DNA of 33,544 nucleotides from Oscillospiraceae bacterium (GCA_017412585.1 JAFPXK010000069.1:1-33544), one strand, 5' to 3'; counted from the first letter of the stretch, positions 1 through 9,711 are shown. The notes: a model not told the origin generated them from the sequence alone. Translations and numbers: made by a program.

Positions 1-339
1 CAGTGGCTGGGCGAGGTCATGGGGAAGCTGAAACGCGGCGGCTTCACCGAGCCGGTGAGCGCGATCTCCATGAACGGCAATTTCGCGCCGGTGCTCAGCG
101 TGGACTGCACGCTCTCCCATCTGCGCAGGCAGAGCGAGGAGGCCAAATCCGTGCTGGCGCCTATGTTTGCCGCCATTGAGGCCGTCGCCCAAGCCAGGAA
201 GTTCTCGGTAGAGGGACTGATGGCGGCTGTGGGCAACAACACCGCCCGGGAGATCATGGAAATGGTGCAGATCCCAGCCGAGTCGATCACGGAGATCGAC
301 AAGGCGCTGCATCAGATGGTCAACAATCTGGAGGGTTAA
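1..339 (+). CDS. C-terminal end of an unidentified protein (5' end outside window)
   Basis: The frame is open from base 1 and ends with TAA at 337-339, so at least 112 residues of a longer protein are present; an ATG at 19 is possible but has no ribosome binding site. I do not recognise the family. The last 60 residues look helical and charged, with no signal peptide, membrane segment or glycosidase motif in the visible part. It ends 4 bases before the GH3 gene, whose ribosome binding site (GGAGGG, 330-335) lies inside this frame, so the two are probably co-transcribed. Its place at the head of a glycoside operon suggests a related role, but that is context only. Confidence 0.6.
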   Translation, partial: QWLGEVMGKLKRGGFTEPVSAISMNGNFAPVLSVDCTLSHLRRQSEEAKSVLAPMFAAIEAVAQARKFSVEGLMAAVGNNTAREIMEMVQIPAESITEIDKALHQMVNNLEG

Positions 340-343
340 TGAT

Positions 344-2785
344 ATGGTCAGAATCGATTCTCCTGAAGTGCAGGCGTTTGAAAAAGAACATCTGGCGACA
401 CTCCGTGCGCTTGCGCCGGAGTGCATGGTGCTGCTGAAAAAGAACGGAGATTTCCCGCTTTCTTCTCCCTGCGAGATCGCCCTTTACGGTGCGGGTGCGC
501 GGGAAACCATCAAGGGCGGCACCGGCAGCGGTGACGTGAATGTGCGCCACTATGTAACGGTGGAAGAAGGCCTGGAGAACGCCGGTTTCACCGTTACCAC
601 AAAGGCGTGGATGGACGGCTATAAGGCCATCCGGGACGAGTCCATCAAGGGCTTTTATGAGGGTATCGCACAGGAGGCGAAGGAGCTTGGCAAATCCGTC
701 TTCCTCGTCGGCATGGGGCGGACGCCCCCGGAGCCCCGCTACGCGCTTCCCCTTGACGGCAAGGGCGAGGTCTGCGTTTACGTGCTTGCCCGCAACTCCG
801 GCGAGGGGGCGGACCGTCCCGGAGGCGAGGGCGACTATCTGCTCACGGCGGACGAGAAGCGGGACATTCTGCGCTGCGCGGAGCAGCACAGGAAATTCCT
901 GCTGGTGCTGAATGTGGGCGGCCCGGTGGATCTCTCGCCGGTGCTGGACAGGGTGGAAAACGTTCTGCTGTTAAGCCAGCTGGGCAGCGTCACGGGAGAC
1001 GCCTTTGCGGACGTGCTGCTGGGCAAGACAAGCCCCTCCGGCAAGCTCACCACCACCTGGGCCAGGGCCGAAGATCTTCCCTCCGTCGGTGGCTTTGCCC
1101 AGCGGGACGACACCCGTTACCGGGAGGGTGTGTTCGTGGGCTACCGCTATTATGACGCGGCGCCCGTCAAGCCGCTCTTCCCCTTTGGCTACGGCCTGAG
1201 CTATACGGAATTCGAGACGGACTGCGCCGGGTTTGCGGTGGAAAACGGAATTGTCACCGCAGAGGCGACGATACGCAATACCGGCCGCTTCCCCGGAAAA
1301 GAGACTGCACAGCTTTACTATTCCGCACCGGACGGCAAGCTGAAAAAGCCCCTGCGGGAGCTGGGCGCTTATGCCAAGACGAAAGAACTGGCTCCCGGCG
1401 AGAGCGAGACGCTTATCCTGAAGCTTCCGCTGGAAAACATGGCCAGCTGGGATGCGGAAAACGACTGCTGGCTCCTGGAGCGGGGCGAATACCTGTTCTC
1501 CCTCGGCGGGACAGCCATCGGGGTCGTGTCTCTGGACGGGGATGCTGCTTCCGCGCCCCTCAGCCATTCCGGCGGTGAGGCGGATTTTGACGACTGGACG
1601 CCGCAGATCACGCGCGAGCTTCCCGGCGACCTGCCGTGCATCCCGGTTTCCGCAGCCTCCCTTGGCCAAATTGGACACTATGACAGTGAGATAGCCCCCA
1701 GAGAACATATCGGTTTGGAGGATCTATCCGCCTTTTCTGACCGGGAGCTGGCCACGATCTGCGCCGGCAAGCACTCGGACGCGGAGGGCATGGCGGCCAT
1801 CATCGGCAACTCCGCCTCCCGCCTGGCGGGCGGCGCGGGTGAGACCGCGTCTGTCGTGGCGGAAAAGGGCTATGGCGCCATGGTCATGGCAGACGGCCCT
1901 GCGGGACTGCGGCTGGCAACCAGGTACATGGAAACGGAGGATGGCCAGGAGGGGCTGGACTCCGACGCCTTTACCAGCATCCTGAACATCCTGCCGCCCG
2001 AGATCCAGCAGCTGATCCGCATGAAGCTGCGGCAGAATGAGGAAAAAGCCAAATCAAACACCGTGCTGTATCATTATGCTTCCGCGATTCCCATCGGCAC
2101 GGCCCTGGCCCAGGCCTGGAATCCGGCAGTTGTGGAGGCCTGCGGCGATCTGGTGGGCGAAGAGATGGAACTCTTCGGCGCCAACGTCTGGCTGGCGCCG
2201 GCGCTGAACATCCATCGCAGTCCTCTCTGCGGCCGGAACTTTGAATACTATTCCGAGGATCCGCTGCTCTCCGGCAAAACCGCGGCGGCGATGACCCGCG
2301 GCGTACAGAAGCACGAGAAGTGCGCCGTCACCATCAAGCACTTTGCCTGCAACAATCAGGAGACCAACCGCTTCGGCTCCAACAGCGTCCTTTCCCAGCG
2401 GGCCCTGCGGGAGATCTACTTGAAAGGCTTTGAGATCTGTGTGAAGGAAGCAGCCCCGAAAGCGCTGATGACCTCTTACAATCTGCTCAACGGCACCCAT
2501 ACCGCAAACCGCGGCGATCTGATCACAACGGTGCTGCGGGGCGAGTGGGGCTTTGAGGGCGTCGTCATGACCGACTGGGGCACCACCAACGACAAGTTCA
2601 ACCTGGGCGTCTACGGCGCGTCCAGCCCGGCGCTCTGCGTCAAAGCGGGCAACGATCTGATCATGTCCGGCACCAAGGAGGACGTGGACGGCATTCTCGC
2701 CGGGCTGAAGGACGGGACGATCACCCGCGCCGAGCTGGAAGCGTGCGCCGGACGCATTCTGGCACTTTCCAAGGAGTTGAGCTGA
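344..2785 (+). CDS. GH3 beta-glucosidase-type hydrolase, reversed domain order
   Basis: An 813-residue retaining glycoside hydrolase of family GH3 without a signal peptide, so probably cytoplasmic. The domains are in the reverse of the usual order. The alpha/beta-sandwich domain comes first (about residues 20-280, with the loop SGEGADRPGGEGDY), then a fibronectin-III-like part starting near FPFGYGLSYTEFE, and last the (beta/alpha)8 barrel (about 500-813). The barrel shows DGPAGLRL, GRNFEYYSEDP, IKHFACNNQE and the nucleophile motif VVMTDWG, with the catalytic aspartate at D744. This order is known from beta-glucosidases of Ruminococcus albus and Butyrivibrio. The ATG at 344 has GGAGGG 8 bases upstream. 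The stop overlaps the next start by one base. The likely role is release of a terminal beta-linked glucose (or xylose) from imported oligosaccharides; the exact sugar cannot be read from sequence. Confidence 0.93.
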   Translation: MVRIDSPEVQAFEKEHLATLRALAPECMVLLKKNGDFPLSSPCEIALYGAGARETIKGGTGSGDVNVRHYVTVEEGLENAGFTVTTKAWMDGYKAIRDESIKGFYEGIAQEAKELGKSVFLVGMGRTPPEPRYALPLDGKGEVCVYVLARNSGEGADRPGGEGDYLLTADEKRDILRCAEQHRKFLLVLNVGGPVDLSPVLDRVENVLLLSQLGSVTGDAFADVLLGKTSPSGKLTTTWARAEDLPSVGGFAQRDDTRYREGVFVGYRYYDAAPVKPLFPFGYGLSYTEFETDCAGFAVENGIVTAEATIRNTGRFPGKETAQLYYSAPDGKLKKPLRELGAYAKTKELAPGESETLILKLPLENMASWDAENDCWLLERGEYLFSLGGTAIGVVSLDGDAASAPLSHSGGEADFDDWTPQITRELPGDLPCIPVSAASLGQIGHYDSEIAPREHIGLEDLSAFSDRELATICAGKHSDAEGMAAIIGNSASRLAGGAGETASVVAEKGYGAMVMADGPAGLRLATRYMETEDGQEGLDSDAFTSILNILPPEIQQLIRMKLRQNEEKAKSNTVLYHYASAIPIGTALAQAWNPAVVEACGDLVGEEMELFGANVWLAPALNIHRSPLCGRNFEYYSEDPLLSGKTAAAMTRGVQKHEKCAVTIKHFACNNQETNRFGSNSVLSQRALREIYLKGFEICVKEAAPKALMTSYNLLNGTHTANRGDLITTVLRGEWGFEGVVMTDWGTTNDKFNLGVYGASSPALCVKAGNDLIMSGTKEDVDGILAGLKDGTITRAELEACAGRILALSKELS

Positions 2786-5115
2786 TGGCAAAGTGGATCT
2801 GTCATCCGGGAGATAACCGGAACACGCGCCTTGTGCCCGTGTTCCGGCGGCGCTTTGAAGTACATAAAACGGTGGTAAAAGCCACGCTGCGCCTGACAGC
2901 TCACGGCGTGTATGAGGCAGAGCTGAACGGCGTGAGCGTGACCGAAAACAAGTTCATGCCGGGGCTGACCAGCTACTACTATCGCATTCAGGTGCAGGAA
3001 TATGACGTTACCGCTCTCTTAAAAGAGGGCGGCAACGAGCTGCGCGTCACGGTGGGCGACGGCTGGTGGCGCTGGAACAACAACTTTGGCTATACGCTCT
3101 CGCTCTGGGGCGAATTGACGCTGCGCTATACCGATGGAAGCGAAGAGACGCTCTCCACGGATGAAAGCTGGGGTGTCGGCCTCGGTCCTGTTATTCATAC
3201 CGATCTGCAGAAGGGCGAAGTCTACGATGCCAGAATCGAGCCCCACGGCTGGCAAAAAGCCGCCCTCTGCACCGAACACACCGAGGGCGAGCGGATCGAA
3301 AACCAGAGCGTCCCCGTGCGGGAAAAGGAGCGCTTTCCCGGGAGGCCCATGCGCGACGCCGCCGGAAACCTGGTCATCGACTTCGGGCAGAACATCGCGG
3401 GCTATGTCCATATGACCCTTCGGGGCACCAAACGCGGGCAGACCGTGCACCTCCGGCACGGCGAAGGGCTGGACAAGGACGGCAAATTCTCCACCGCCAA
3501 CTGCGACGGCGGCCGGGCGGAATTTCAGGAGATCACCTACATCTGCAAGGGTGCGGAGGTGGAGGAATACACGCCGCACTTTGCCGTATTCGGCTTTCGC
3601 TACGCCCTTGTGGAGGGCATCGAAGACGCGGACTTCGAGGCCATCGCCGTCTACTCCGACATGGGGGAGGTTGGAGATTTCAAATGCTCCAACCCTCTTA
3701 TCAACAAGCTGGTGGAGAGCGCCCGTTGGAGCCAGAAGGGCAACTTCCTGGACGTGCCGGTGGACTGCCCCACGAGGGAGCGCAACGCCTGGACGGGCGA
3801 CGCCATGATCTACTGCCGCACGGCGGCGTATTTCATGGACGTGCGGCAGTTTTTCAAAAAGTGGCTGCCAGACCAGACCATCGAGCAATACGCCTCCGGT
3901 AAAGTCGGCATCACCTTTCCATCCACCTCCAGCGTCCACAATCCGGAGGAACTGAAAGCGGTGCAGGCAAAGGACCCCGCCATGGCGCTGGCCGGGCCCA
4001 CCGGTGACGGCAACATCGGTGAGGACAGCGTGGGCTGGGGCGATTCCGCCGTATGGATCCCGTACCAGATGTATCTGATGTACGGCGATGTGGATTATCT
4101 GAAAGAACATTACGGCACGGCGAAAAAGTGGGTCGAGTTTTCGCTCCGCTGCATGAAGGAGCAGAATCCCCTGTATGCGGACAAGCCCTGGTATGCAAAC
4201 GGTGACGGGGACTACATCTACGACACCCGCTTTCATTACGGCGAATGGAACGAACCCCTGCCTCCCGACCCGGAGGTCATTGCGCTCTTTGCCAAGGGCG
4301 GCACGGCGGCGGACTATGTGACCCACATGGCCAAATACGGCAAGCCCGAGGTGGCCACAGCCTATACCAAGCGCAGCTGCGACAATCTCTCCCACATGGC
4401 GCGCATCCTCGGCAAAGACGAGGACGCGCAGCACTATGCCGTACTCTCCGGGAAAATCAAAGCTGCCTATGACAAGTACCTGATCGGCCCTGACGGCACG
4501 ATCCAGCCGGGCCATCAGGCGGCGTATATCCGCGCCCTGGCGCTGGATCTGGTCAGCGAAGCGAAGAAACCTTTGGTGATCGCGCAGCTCAAACGCGAAC
4601 TGGAAGCCGCCGACTACCACCTGAACACCGGCTTCCTCTCTACGGTGTATCTGCTGCCTACCCTCTGCGACAACGGGCTTGTAGACGAAGCCTTCCGCAT
4701 TCTGGAGCAGACCACCGCTCCCGGCTGGTTGCACCCCATCACCCTGGGCGCGACCACCATGCTGGAGAACTGGAACGGCATGGACGTGTTCCGGGACAGC
4801 TTCAATCATTACTCTTTCGGCGCAGTCTGCCAGTTCCTGTTTGAATACGTGGCGGGCATCCGTCCGACCTTTGACGCGCCGGGATTCAAGGAATTTGAAT
4901 TGCGGCCCGTCATCGGCGGCAGTCTTTCCTGGGCGGAGGGCCGCTATAAAACACGGTATGGAACGATAGAATCCCGCTGGGAGCGGGAGGGAAAGCGTTT
5001 TGTCTATACCTGCACCGTGCCGGAGGGAACAACGGCCCGCCTGACCCTGCCGGACGGCAGCGCAAAGACGCTGCGCGCCGGGAACTATCGCTTTGAAGGA
5101 GAACACCATGGATAA
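2785..5115 (+). CDS. GH78 alpha-L-rhamnosidase
   Basis: A 776-residue inverting glycosidase that removes terminal alpha-L-rhamnose. The start is the ATG at 2785, which overlaps the GH3 stop (TGATG) and has AAGGAG at 2771-2776; a frame-matched ATG at 2743 lies inside GH3 and is rejected. The N-terminal third is beta-sandwich. The (alpha/alpha)6 barrel follows, opening with DCPTRERNAWTGD at residues 327-339. D327, E332 and D339 keep the exact 5- and 7-residue spacing of the acidic residues D567/E572/D579 of Bacillus GH78 RhaB (recalled from the literature). E661 in MLENWNG corresponds to the general base. There is no signal peptide, so the enzyme is probably intracellular and its substrate is likely a rhamnosyl oligosaccharide or glycoside that has been imported. 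The gene overlaps the downstream phosphorylase by 8 bases. Confidence 0.92.
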   Translation: MAKWICHPGDNRNTRLVPVFRRRFEVHKTVVKATLRLTAHGVYEAELNGVSVTENKFMPGLTSYYYRIQVQEYDVTALLKEGGNELRVTVGDGWWRWNNNFGYTLSLWGELTLRYTDGSEETLSTDESWGVGLGPVIHTDLQKGEVYDARIEPHGWQKAALCTEHTEGERIENQSVPVREKERFPGRPMRDAAGNLVIDFGQNIAGYVHMTLRGTKRGQTVHLRHGEGLDKDGKFSTANCDGGRAEFQEITYICKGAEVEEYTPHFAVFGFRYALVEGIEDADFEAIAVYSDMGEVGDFKCSNPLINKLVESARWSQKGNFLDVPVDCPTRERNAWTGDAMIYCRTAAYFMDVRQFFKKWLPDQTIEQYASGKVGITFPSTSSVHNPEELKAVQAKDPAMALAGPTGDGNIGEDSVGWGDSAVWIPYQMYLMYGDVDYLKEHYGTAKKWVEFSLRCMKEQNPLYADKPWYANGDGDYIYDTRFHYGEWNEPLPPDPEVIALFAKGGTAADYVTHMAKYGKPEVATAYTKRSCDNLSHMARILGKDEDAQHYAVLSGKIKAAYDKYLIGPDGTIQPGHQAAYIRALALDLVSEAKKPLVIAQLKRELEAADYHLNTGFLSTVYLLPTLCDNGLVDEAFRILEQTTAPGWLHPITLGATTMLENWNGMDVFRDSFNHYSFGAVCQFLFEYVAGIRPTFDAPGFKEFELRPVIGGSLSWAEGRYKTRYGTIESRWEREGKRFVYTCTVPEGTTARLTLPDGSAKTLRAGNYRFEGEHHG

Positions 5116-7528
5116 ACTGCCCTATCAGTTTCACGATGATCGGCGGGAGATCCGCTTTGATCGCTTCGATCTGCCCGCGCCCTGGATCAACTATCTCTCG
5201 GGCGGCAGGATGCACGCCTTTGTCTCCCAGGCGGGCGGGGGCATGAGCTGGTGGCTGTCCCCGATGATGTTCCGCCTGACCCGCTATCGTTTTTACAATA
5301 TGCCCATCGACTCCCCGGGCTTCTATGTGTATCTCCGCATGGCCGACGGCGCTGTCTGGTCGCCCACGTTCCGCCCCTGTGAGACGCCGGTGGACTTCCG
5401 CGAGGCCGGCCACGCGCCGGGATATTCTACCTTCACCGCGAAAAAGGACGGTCTGACCGCCACCCTGAAGCTCTTTATGGCCCAGGACTATGACACGCTG
5501 GTGTGGGAGTTGAAGCTCACCAATGACAGCGGCGAGGAGATCTCCTGCGATGTGTTCGCCTATGTGGAGCTCAGCCAGTTTCTGGCGCGGGAGGAGAATA
5601 TCCTTGGCTACTATCTCAAGTGGAACACCCGCGCGGTGTTCGACGAGGAATTGCAGGCTATCACTTACGCCTACACCGCCTGGATGCACCCGCGCAAGGA
5701 CGAATCTCCACTGGTGACTTTCGGCTCGGACGCCAAGATCGACTCCTTCTGCTGCAACCGGGACGTGTTCTGCGGCAATTACCGGGATGAGAGAAATCCC
5801 GTTGAGGTCCAGAACGGACGCCTGTCCAACACAAATCTTCAGGGCGGCGAGCCCTGCGGCGCGCTGCACACCCATGTTTCGCTTGGCAAAAACGAGGGCA
5901 AGCAGCTTCATTTCTTCCTCGGCGTGAGCGAGGGGGCCCTGTCCGACTATGACAAGGCTGTGGCAGGCGCAAAAGAAACGCTGACCGCCCTCCGGAAGGA
6001 CGGCGCAGCAGACCTGCAGTTTGCAAAGCTGCAGAGCTGGTGGGACGAGCACCTTGCTGTGTATCAGTGCGACATTCCCGACGCGGACGCCCGGCGGATG
6101 ATCAACATCTGGAATCCGTTGCAGAGCGTCCAGACCGCCCGCTATTCCCGCTCCATCAGCTCAGACGCCTCCGGTGTGCGGGGCATCGGCTTCCGGGACA
6201 CGGCCCAGGACATGCTGGCCCAGGCCTACCGCAAGCCGGAGTGGGCCACGGAGATGCTGTGGTATCTGGCCTCCCAGCAGCTGGAGGACGGCCACGCCGT
6301 TCACACCGCCTGGCCGGAAGAAAAACGCCCGCCGCAGGACATCACTCGCTCGGACGATCATATCTGGATGGTGTATCTGACCTATGCCATCGCTGCCGAG
6401 ACCGGCGATCTGCGCTTCCTGGACAAAGAGATCCCGTTCCTCGGAACAGATCTTGTCACGCCGGTTGGTTCCGCCACGCTGTGGGAGCACCTGCTGCGGG
6501 GCGTGGACTTTACGGAAAAGCACCTGGGCGCACACGGTCTGCCGCTGATCCTGTTCTCCGACTGGAACGACCACCTCGGCCCCTTTGGCCGCAAGGGCAA
6601 AGGTGAGAGCATCATGGTCTCCCAGCAGCACATCTACGCCCTCCGACAGCTTTCCGAGATGGCAGAAATGCGCGGCGAAAGTGCAGAGCCTTTCCGGAAA
6701 CTTATTGAGAAGCAGGAAAAGGCGCTGGAGCAAACCGCTTGGGATGGCACATGGTTCCTGCGGGGTCTGGACGACGAGGCAAAGCCCATCGGCACCCACA
6801 CCCAGGAGCACGCCCGGATCTGGCTCAACGCCCAGAGCTGGATGGTGATCGCGGACGCCTGCCGGGAGCATCAGGTCGAGGCCATGGACAGCGCCGCCCG
6901 GGAGCTGGATACCGGCATGGGCCTGCTGCTCAACACCCCCGGTTATCCCGGCTGGCCCAGCAAGGAATCCGCCATGGTCAACGGTCTGCCCGCCGGGTAT
7001 TCCGAAAACGGCGGCGTGTTCTGCCAGGCCAACTGCTGGGCCATCATGGCCGAGGCCCTGTTGGGGCGCGGCGATCGGGCCTGGCAATACTACAAGCAGA
7101 TCATGCCGCATGAGGTCATCAAAAAGGTCGGCGTGGAGCGCTATCACGCGGAGGCCTACGCCTACTGTTCCACCCTGCTGGGCAAGGACAATGAGAAGTT
7201 TGGCTGGGGCTGCGTCAGTCAGGTCACCGGTACGGCGGCCTGGATGGACGTGGTGGCGACCCAGTACCTGCTGGGCATCCGCCCCACGCTGAAAGGATTG
7301 CGGATCGATCCCTCGATCCCCGCGGACTGGGACGGCTTCACCGTGGAGCGCACTTACCGGGGCTGCCATCTGACGATCAAAGTGGAAAACCCCGATCACG
7401 TCCAGCACGGGGTCAAAGAAATACGTGTTGCCGGCGAAAAAATCGACTTGAAGAACGGGCCTCTGCTGGCAGAATCCATTCTGAGCGGCCGGTCAAAAGC
7501 GAGTATTCAAGCAACCATGGGAATATAA
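5108..7528 (+). CDS. GH94 beta-glycan phosphorylase (cellobiose phosphorylase-like)
   Basis: An 806-residue protein of family GH94, whose members cleave beta-glucosyl disaccharides with phosphate to give alpha-glucose 1-phosphate. The length is close to that of cellobiose phosphorylases. The N-terminal beta-sandwich shows the family pattern NYLSGG, RYRFYNMPID and VWSP. The barrel has IGFRDTAQDML, the acid-bearing SDWND (residues 484-488), GGVFCQANCW, and near the end QVTGTAAWM. Residue 640 is Gln where many family members that I recall have His (FCHxNxW), a position tied to phosphate binding; this needs an alignment. The ATG at 5108 has AAGGAG at 5096-5101; an ATG 15 bases upstream is in frame but less well placed. 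No signal peptide is present, in line with an intracellular, ATP-saving route. The disaccharide specificity is unknown. Confidence 0.9.
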   Translation: MDKLPYQFHDDRREIRFDRFDLPAPWINYLSGGRMHAFVSQAGGGMSWWLSPMMFRLTRYRFYNMPIDSPGFYVYLRMADGAVWSPTFRPCETPVDFREAGHAPGYSTFTAKKDGLTATLKLFMAQDYDTLVWELKLTNDSGEEISCDVFAYVELSQFLAREENILGYYLKWNTRAVFDEELQAITYAYTAWMHPRKDESPLVTFGSDAKIDSFCCNRDVFCGNYRDERNPVEVQNGRLSNTNLQGGEPCGALHTHVSLGKNEGKQLHFFLGVSEGALSDYDKAVAGAKETLTALRKDGAADLQFAKLQSWWDEHLAVYQCDIPDADARRMINIWNPLQSVQTARYSRSISSDASGVRGIGFRDTAQDMLAQAYRKPEWATEMLWYLASQQLEDGHAVHTAWPEEKRPPQDITRSDDHIWMVYLTYAIAAETGDLRFLDKEIPFLGTDLVTPVGSATLWEHLLRGVDFTEKHLGAHGLPLILFSDWNDHLGPFGRKGKGESIMVSQQHIYALRQLSEMAEMRGESAEPFRKLIEKQEKALEQTAWDGTWFLRGLDDEAKPIGTHTQEHARIWLNAQSWMVIADACREHQVEAMDSAARELDTGMGLLLNTPGYPGWPSKESAMVNGLPAGYSENGGVFCQANCWAIMAEALLGRGDRAWQYYKQIMPHEVIKKVGVERYHAEAYAYCSTLLGKDNEKFGWGCVSQVTGTAAWMDVVATQYLLGIRPTLKGLRIDPSIPADWDGFTVERTYRGCHLTIKVENPDHVQHGVKEIRVAGEKIDLKNGPLLAESILSGRSKASIQATMGI

Positions 7529-7541
7529 AGGAGAAGGACAA

Positions 7542-8657
7542 ATGGGAAAGAAAAAACGCGGAAAAGTGAAAACAGTCCTGCTCATTATCGCCTGCGTTAT
7601 CGTCGCTCTTGCGGTGGGTGTGTTTGCGCTGCTGAAAATGACCTTTCTCAAGAGCTTCCCGAAGCTGACGGGTGAGCCTGAAATCGGAAAGTGGTATAAT
7701 GTGGCGGTAGAAGGCACCCAATCCTCTGACGGCAGCGAGTGGCACGGGATATTCAAAAAGGGCACCGAGAACAAGGTCGTCGTCTATTTCTTCGGCGGTG
7801 GCGTGAGCATTACGCCGGAAACTTCAGAGAGCGGAACAATATTTTACGCAACAACCATGCAGGCACAGGACTTTGTAGCAGAGGGTGGAATCGGGAGTAA
7901 TGCAGAAAACAACCCCTTTAAGGACTGGAGCTTTATTGTGATTCCCTACGCCACCGGCGATTTCCATTCAGGCACAGGCGTCTATGCGGGTAATAAGACG
8001 GTTTACCACACCGGCTACAGCAATTATGCGGCGTTCGTGGAGCAGATCAAGCCCTACGTGGGCGAGCCGGACACCCTGCTGGTAACGGGCTTCTCCGCAG
8101 GCGGCTTCGGCACGTCCCTCCTGGCTGACGATGTGATTGACCGCTTCCCCAGCGCGGAAAATATCACGGTCTGTGTGGACAGCTCCCTGCTGCTCTACGA
8201 CGGATGGCATGAGACGGCGGTGAATCTCTGGCAGTCACCCAAGGAAATCTCTGACCGGCTGACGACGGACAATTTGGTATTGGACAGCTTGACAGCCCTG
8301 CACGAAAAGCGCGGCGACAGCGTCAAGATCCTGTTCGACTGCTCCTACCGGGACGATACGCTGATGCAGTATCAGTCCTACATCAACACGGGGAAGATGG
8401 ACAAAACCAAGGCGTTGGGAGACCAGTTCCAGGCGGACCTTTCCGAAATGGTGGCAGGGCTGCAGGAGAACATTCCCGGCGTCGGGATCTACATTTGGAA
8501 TTATGGAGAAGACCCGGAAACCCACAACACGCAGCACACCATCATTTCCGGCAACGTGTTTGACAAGCTGGAGGACGGCGTCAGCGTTGCGGAGTGGATC
8601 TATGCTGCTGTAAACGGTGATGTGCAAACCCACGGCCTTGCGCTGCTGGGACAATAA
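7542..8657 (+). CDS. Membrane-anchored pectin-acetylesterase/Notum-like hydrolase
   Basis: A 371-residue alpha/beta hydrolase resembling pectin acetylesterases (CE13) and Notum. A Lys/Arg-rich start is followed by one membrane segment (about residues 11-31) with no lipobox, so the catalytic part probably faces outside. The active site can be followed: oxyanion stretch YFFGGGVS near residue 87, DFHSGTG, nucleophile S185 in GFSAGGFG, acid D213 in CVDSS, and a histidine in THNTQH (H328 or H332). The start has AAGGAG 8 bases upstream and lies 13 bases after the phosphorylase stop. In this operon it probably removes acetyl or other acyl groups from the glycan before uptake. The family assignment is good; the substrate is inferred. 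Confidence 0.82.
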   Translation: MGKKKRGKVKTVLLIIACVIVALAVGVFALLKMTFLKSFPKLTGEPEIGKWYNVAVEGTQSSDGSEWHGIFKKGTENKVVVYFFGGGVSITPETSESGTIFYATTMQAQDFVAEGGIGSNAENNPFKDWSFIVIPYATGDFHSGTGVYAGNKTVYHTGYSNYAAFVEQIKPYVGEPDTLLVTGFSAGGFGTSLLADDVIDRFPSAENITVCVDSSLLLYDGWHETAVNLWQSPKEISDRLTTDNLVLDSLTALHEKRGDSVKILFDCSYRDDTLMQYQSYINTGKMDKTKALGDQFQADLSEMVAGLQENIPGVGIYIWNYGEDPETHNTQHTIISGNVFDKLEDGVSVAEWIYAAVNGDVQTHGLALLGQ

Positions 8658-8676
8658 GATGTGACGGAGGATAGAA

Positions 8677-9639
8677 ATGAAGAAAGTTATGAAAATCGTA
8701 TTATTCCTGTTAGCGGTACTTCTCGTACTGGGCGTCGCCGCATTCTTTTATATCAAGTCCATGATGCCCAGCGGCGATGGGAACAATGATATTGTCGAAG
8801 GCTATTACAAAAACTTCAAATCTGATGCTCCGCTGGAGATGAAATATTCCCAGCTTGGTGGTTTTGAAACTGCCTATACAGAGTTTACCTCTGAAAACGG
8901 GACGATCGGAAAAGTGCGCGTCTGGTATCCGAAGGAATTGGAAGACGGCGACAAAACCTGGCCGATGATCCTGGTGGTCAACGCCAGCGGTACGCCTGCC
9001 GCCTCCTATGAGCCGTTCTTCCCGCGTTTGGCCTCCTGGGGCTTTATCGTGGTCGGCAACGAGGACGGACAGACCGGAAACGGGGAAACAGCCTCCCTTA
9101 CCCTGGATTTCATGCTGAACATCCCCGCCGACAGCGTCCTTTCCGGGAAAATCGACTATGACAGTATGGGCATTATCGGCTATTCCCAGGGCGGCGCCGG
9201 TGCGATCTGCGCCGTGACGAACTATGAAAACGGCGCACGATACAAGGCGATGTTTACGGGGAGTGCCGCCTATCCCACACTGGCCAAAAACATGGGCTGG
9301 GAGTATGACGTGTCCAAGGTTGCGATTCCCTATTTCATGGCTGCCGGTACCGGCAAATCTGACGATTCCGGCAATGATCCGGAAACAAGCTACGGCGGCG
9401 TCTCTCCGCTTCCCGCGCTGATTGCCAACTACGACAGCATCGCGGACGACGTGCCAAAGGTCCGGGCACGGGCCGTCGGGGCCGAGCATGAGCAGATGCT
9501 GATGCGCTCGGATGGCTACATGACCGCCTGGATGCTGTATCAGCTCACCGGCGATGAAGAAGCCGGATCGGTATTTCTCGGAGAAAACGCGGAAATCCTT
9601 CACAACGCCAACTGGCAGGACGTGGAGAAGAATCGTTGA
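8677..9639 (+). CDS. Membrane-anchored alpha/beta hydrolase (dienelactone-hydrolase/esterase-like)
   Basis: A 320-residue protein with an N-terminal membrane anchor (about residues 5-27) and an extracytoplasmic serine-hydrolase domain. Visible features are the strand-and-turn region PMILVVNASG, GFIVVGNEDG, the nucleophile elbow GYSQGGAG with S170, and the catalytic His candidate H271 in GAEHEQM; the acid is probably an Asp near DDSGND. The fold resembles the dienelactone hydrolase/acetyl-xylan-esterase group. The start has GGAGG at 8666-8670 and lies 19 bases after the preceding esterase. Two adjacent, similarly anchored esterases of different families suggest a substrate with more than one kind of ester. 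It is the last gene before the first clear intergenic region. Confidence 0.78.
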   Translation: MKKVMKIVLFLLAVLLVLGVAAFFYIKSMMPSGDGNNDIVEGYYKNFKSDAPLEMKYSQLGGFETAYTEFTSENGTIGKVRVWYPKELEDGDKTWPMILVVNASGTPAASYEPFFPRLASWGFIVVGNEDGQTGNGETASLTLDFMLNIPADSVLSGKIDYDSMGIIGYSQGGAGAICAVTNYENGARYKAMFTGSAAYPTLAKNMGWEYDVSKVAIPYFMAAGTGKSDDSGNDPETSYGGVSPLPALIANYDSIADDVPKVRARAVGAEHEQMLMRSDGYMTAWMLYQLTGDEEAGSVFLGENAEILHNANWQDVEKNR

Positions 9640-9711
9640 CTCTCATGAAGATCCACCGGTTGGATCAGCTTCCGATATTGGCTTTTCAACAGGTAAGATC
9701 AAATAAGAAGC

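Noticed and set aside
3019-7408. Long minus-strand frames opposite the GH78 and GH94 genes
   Set aside because: The plus strand encodes complete glycosidases with catalytic motifs; the opposite frames are His/Val/Gly-rich reflections of their codons.
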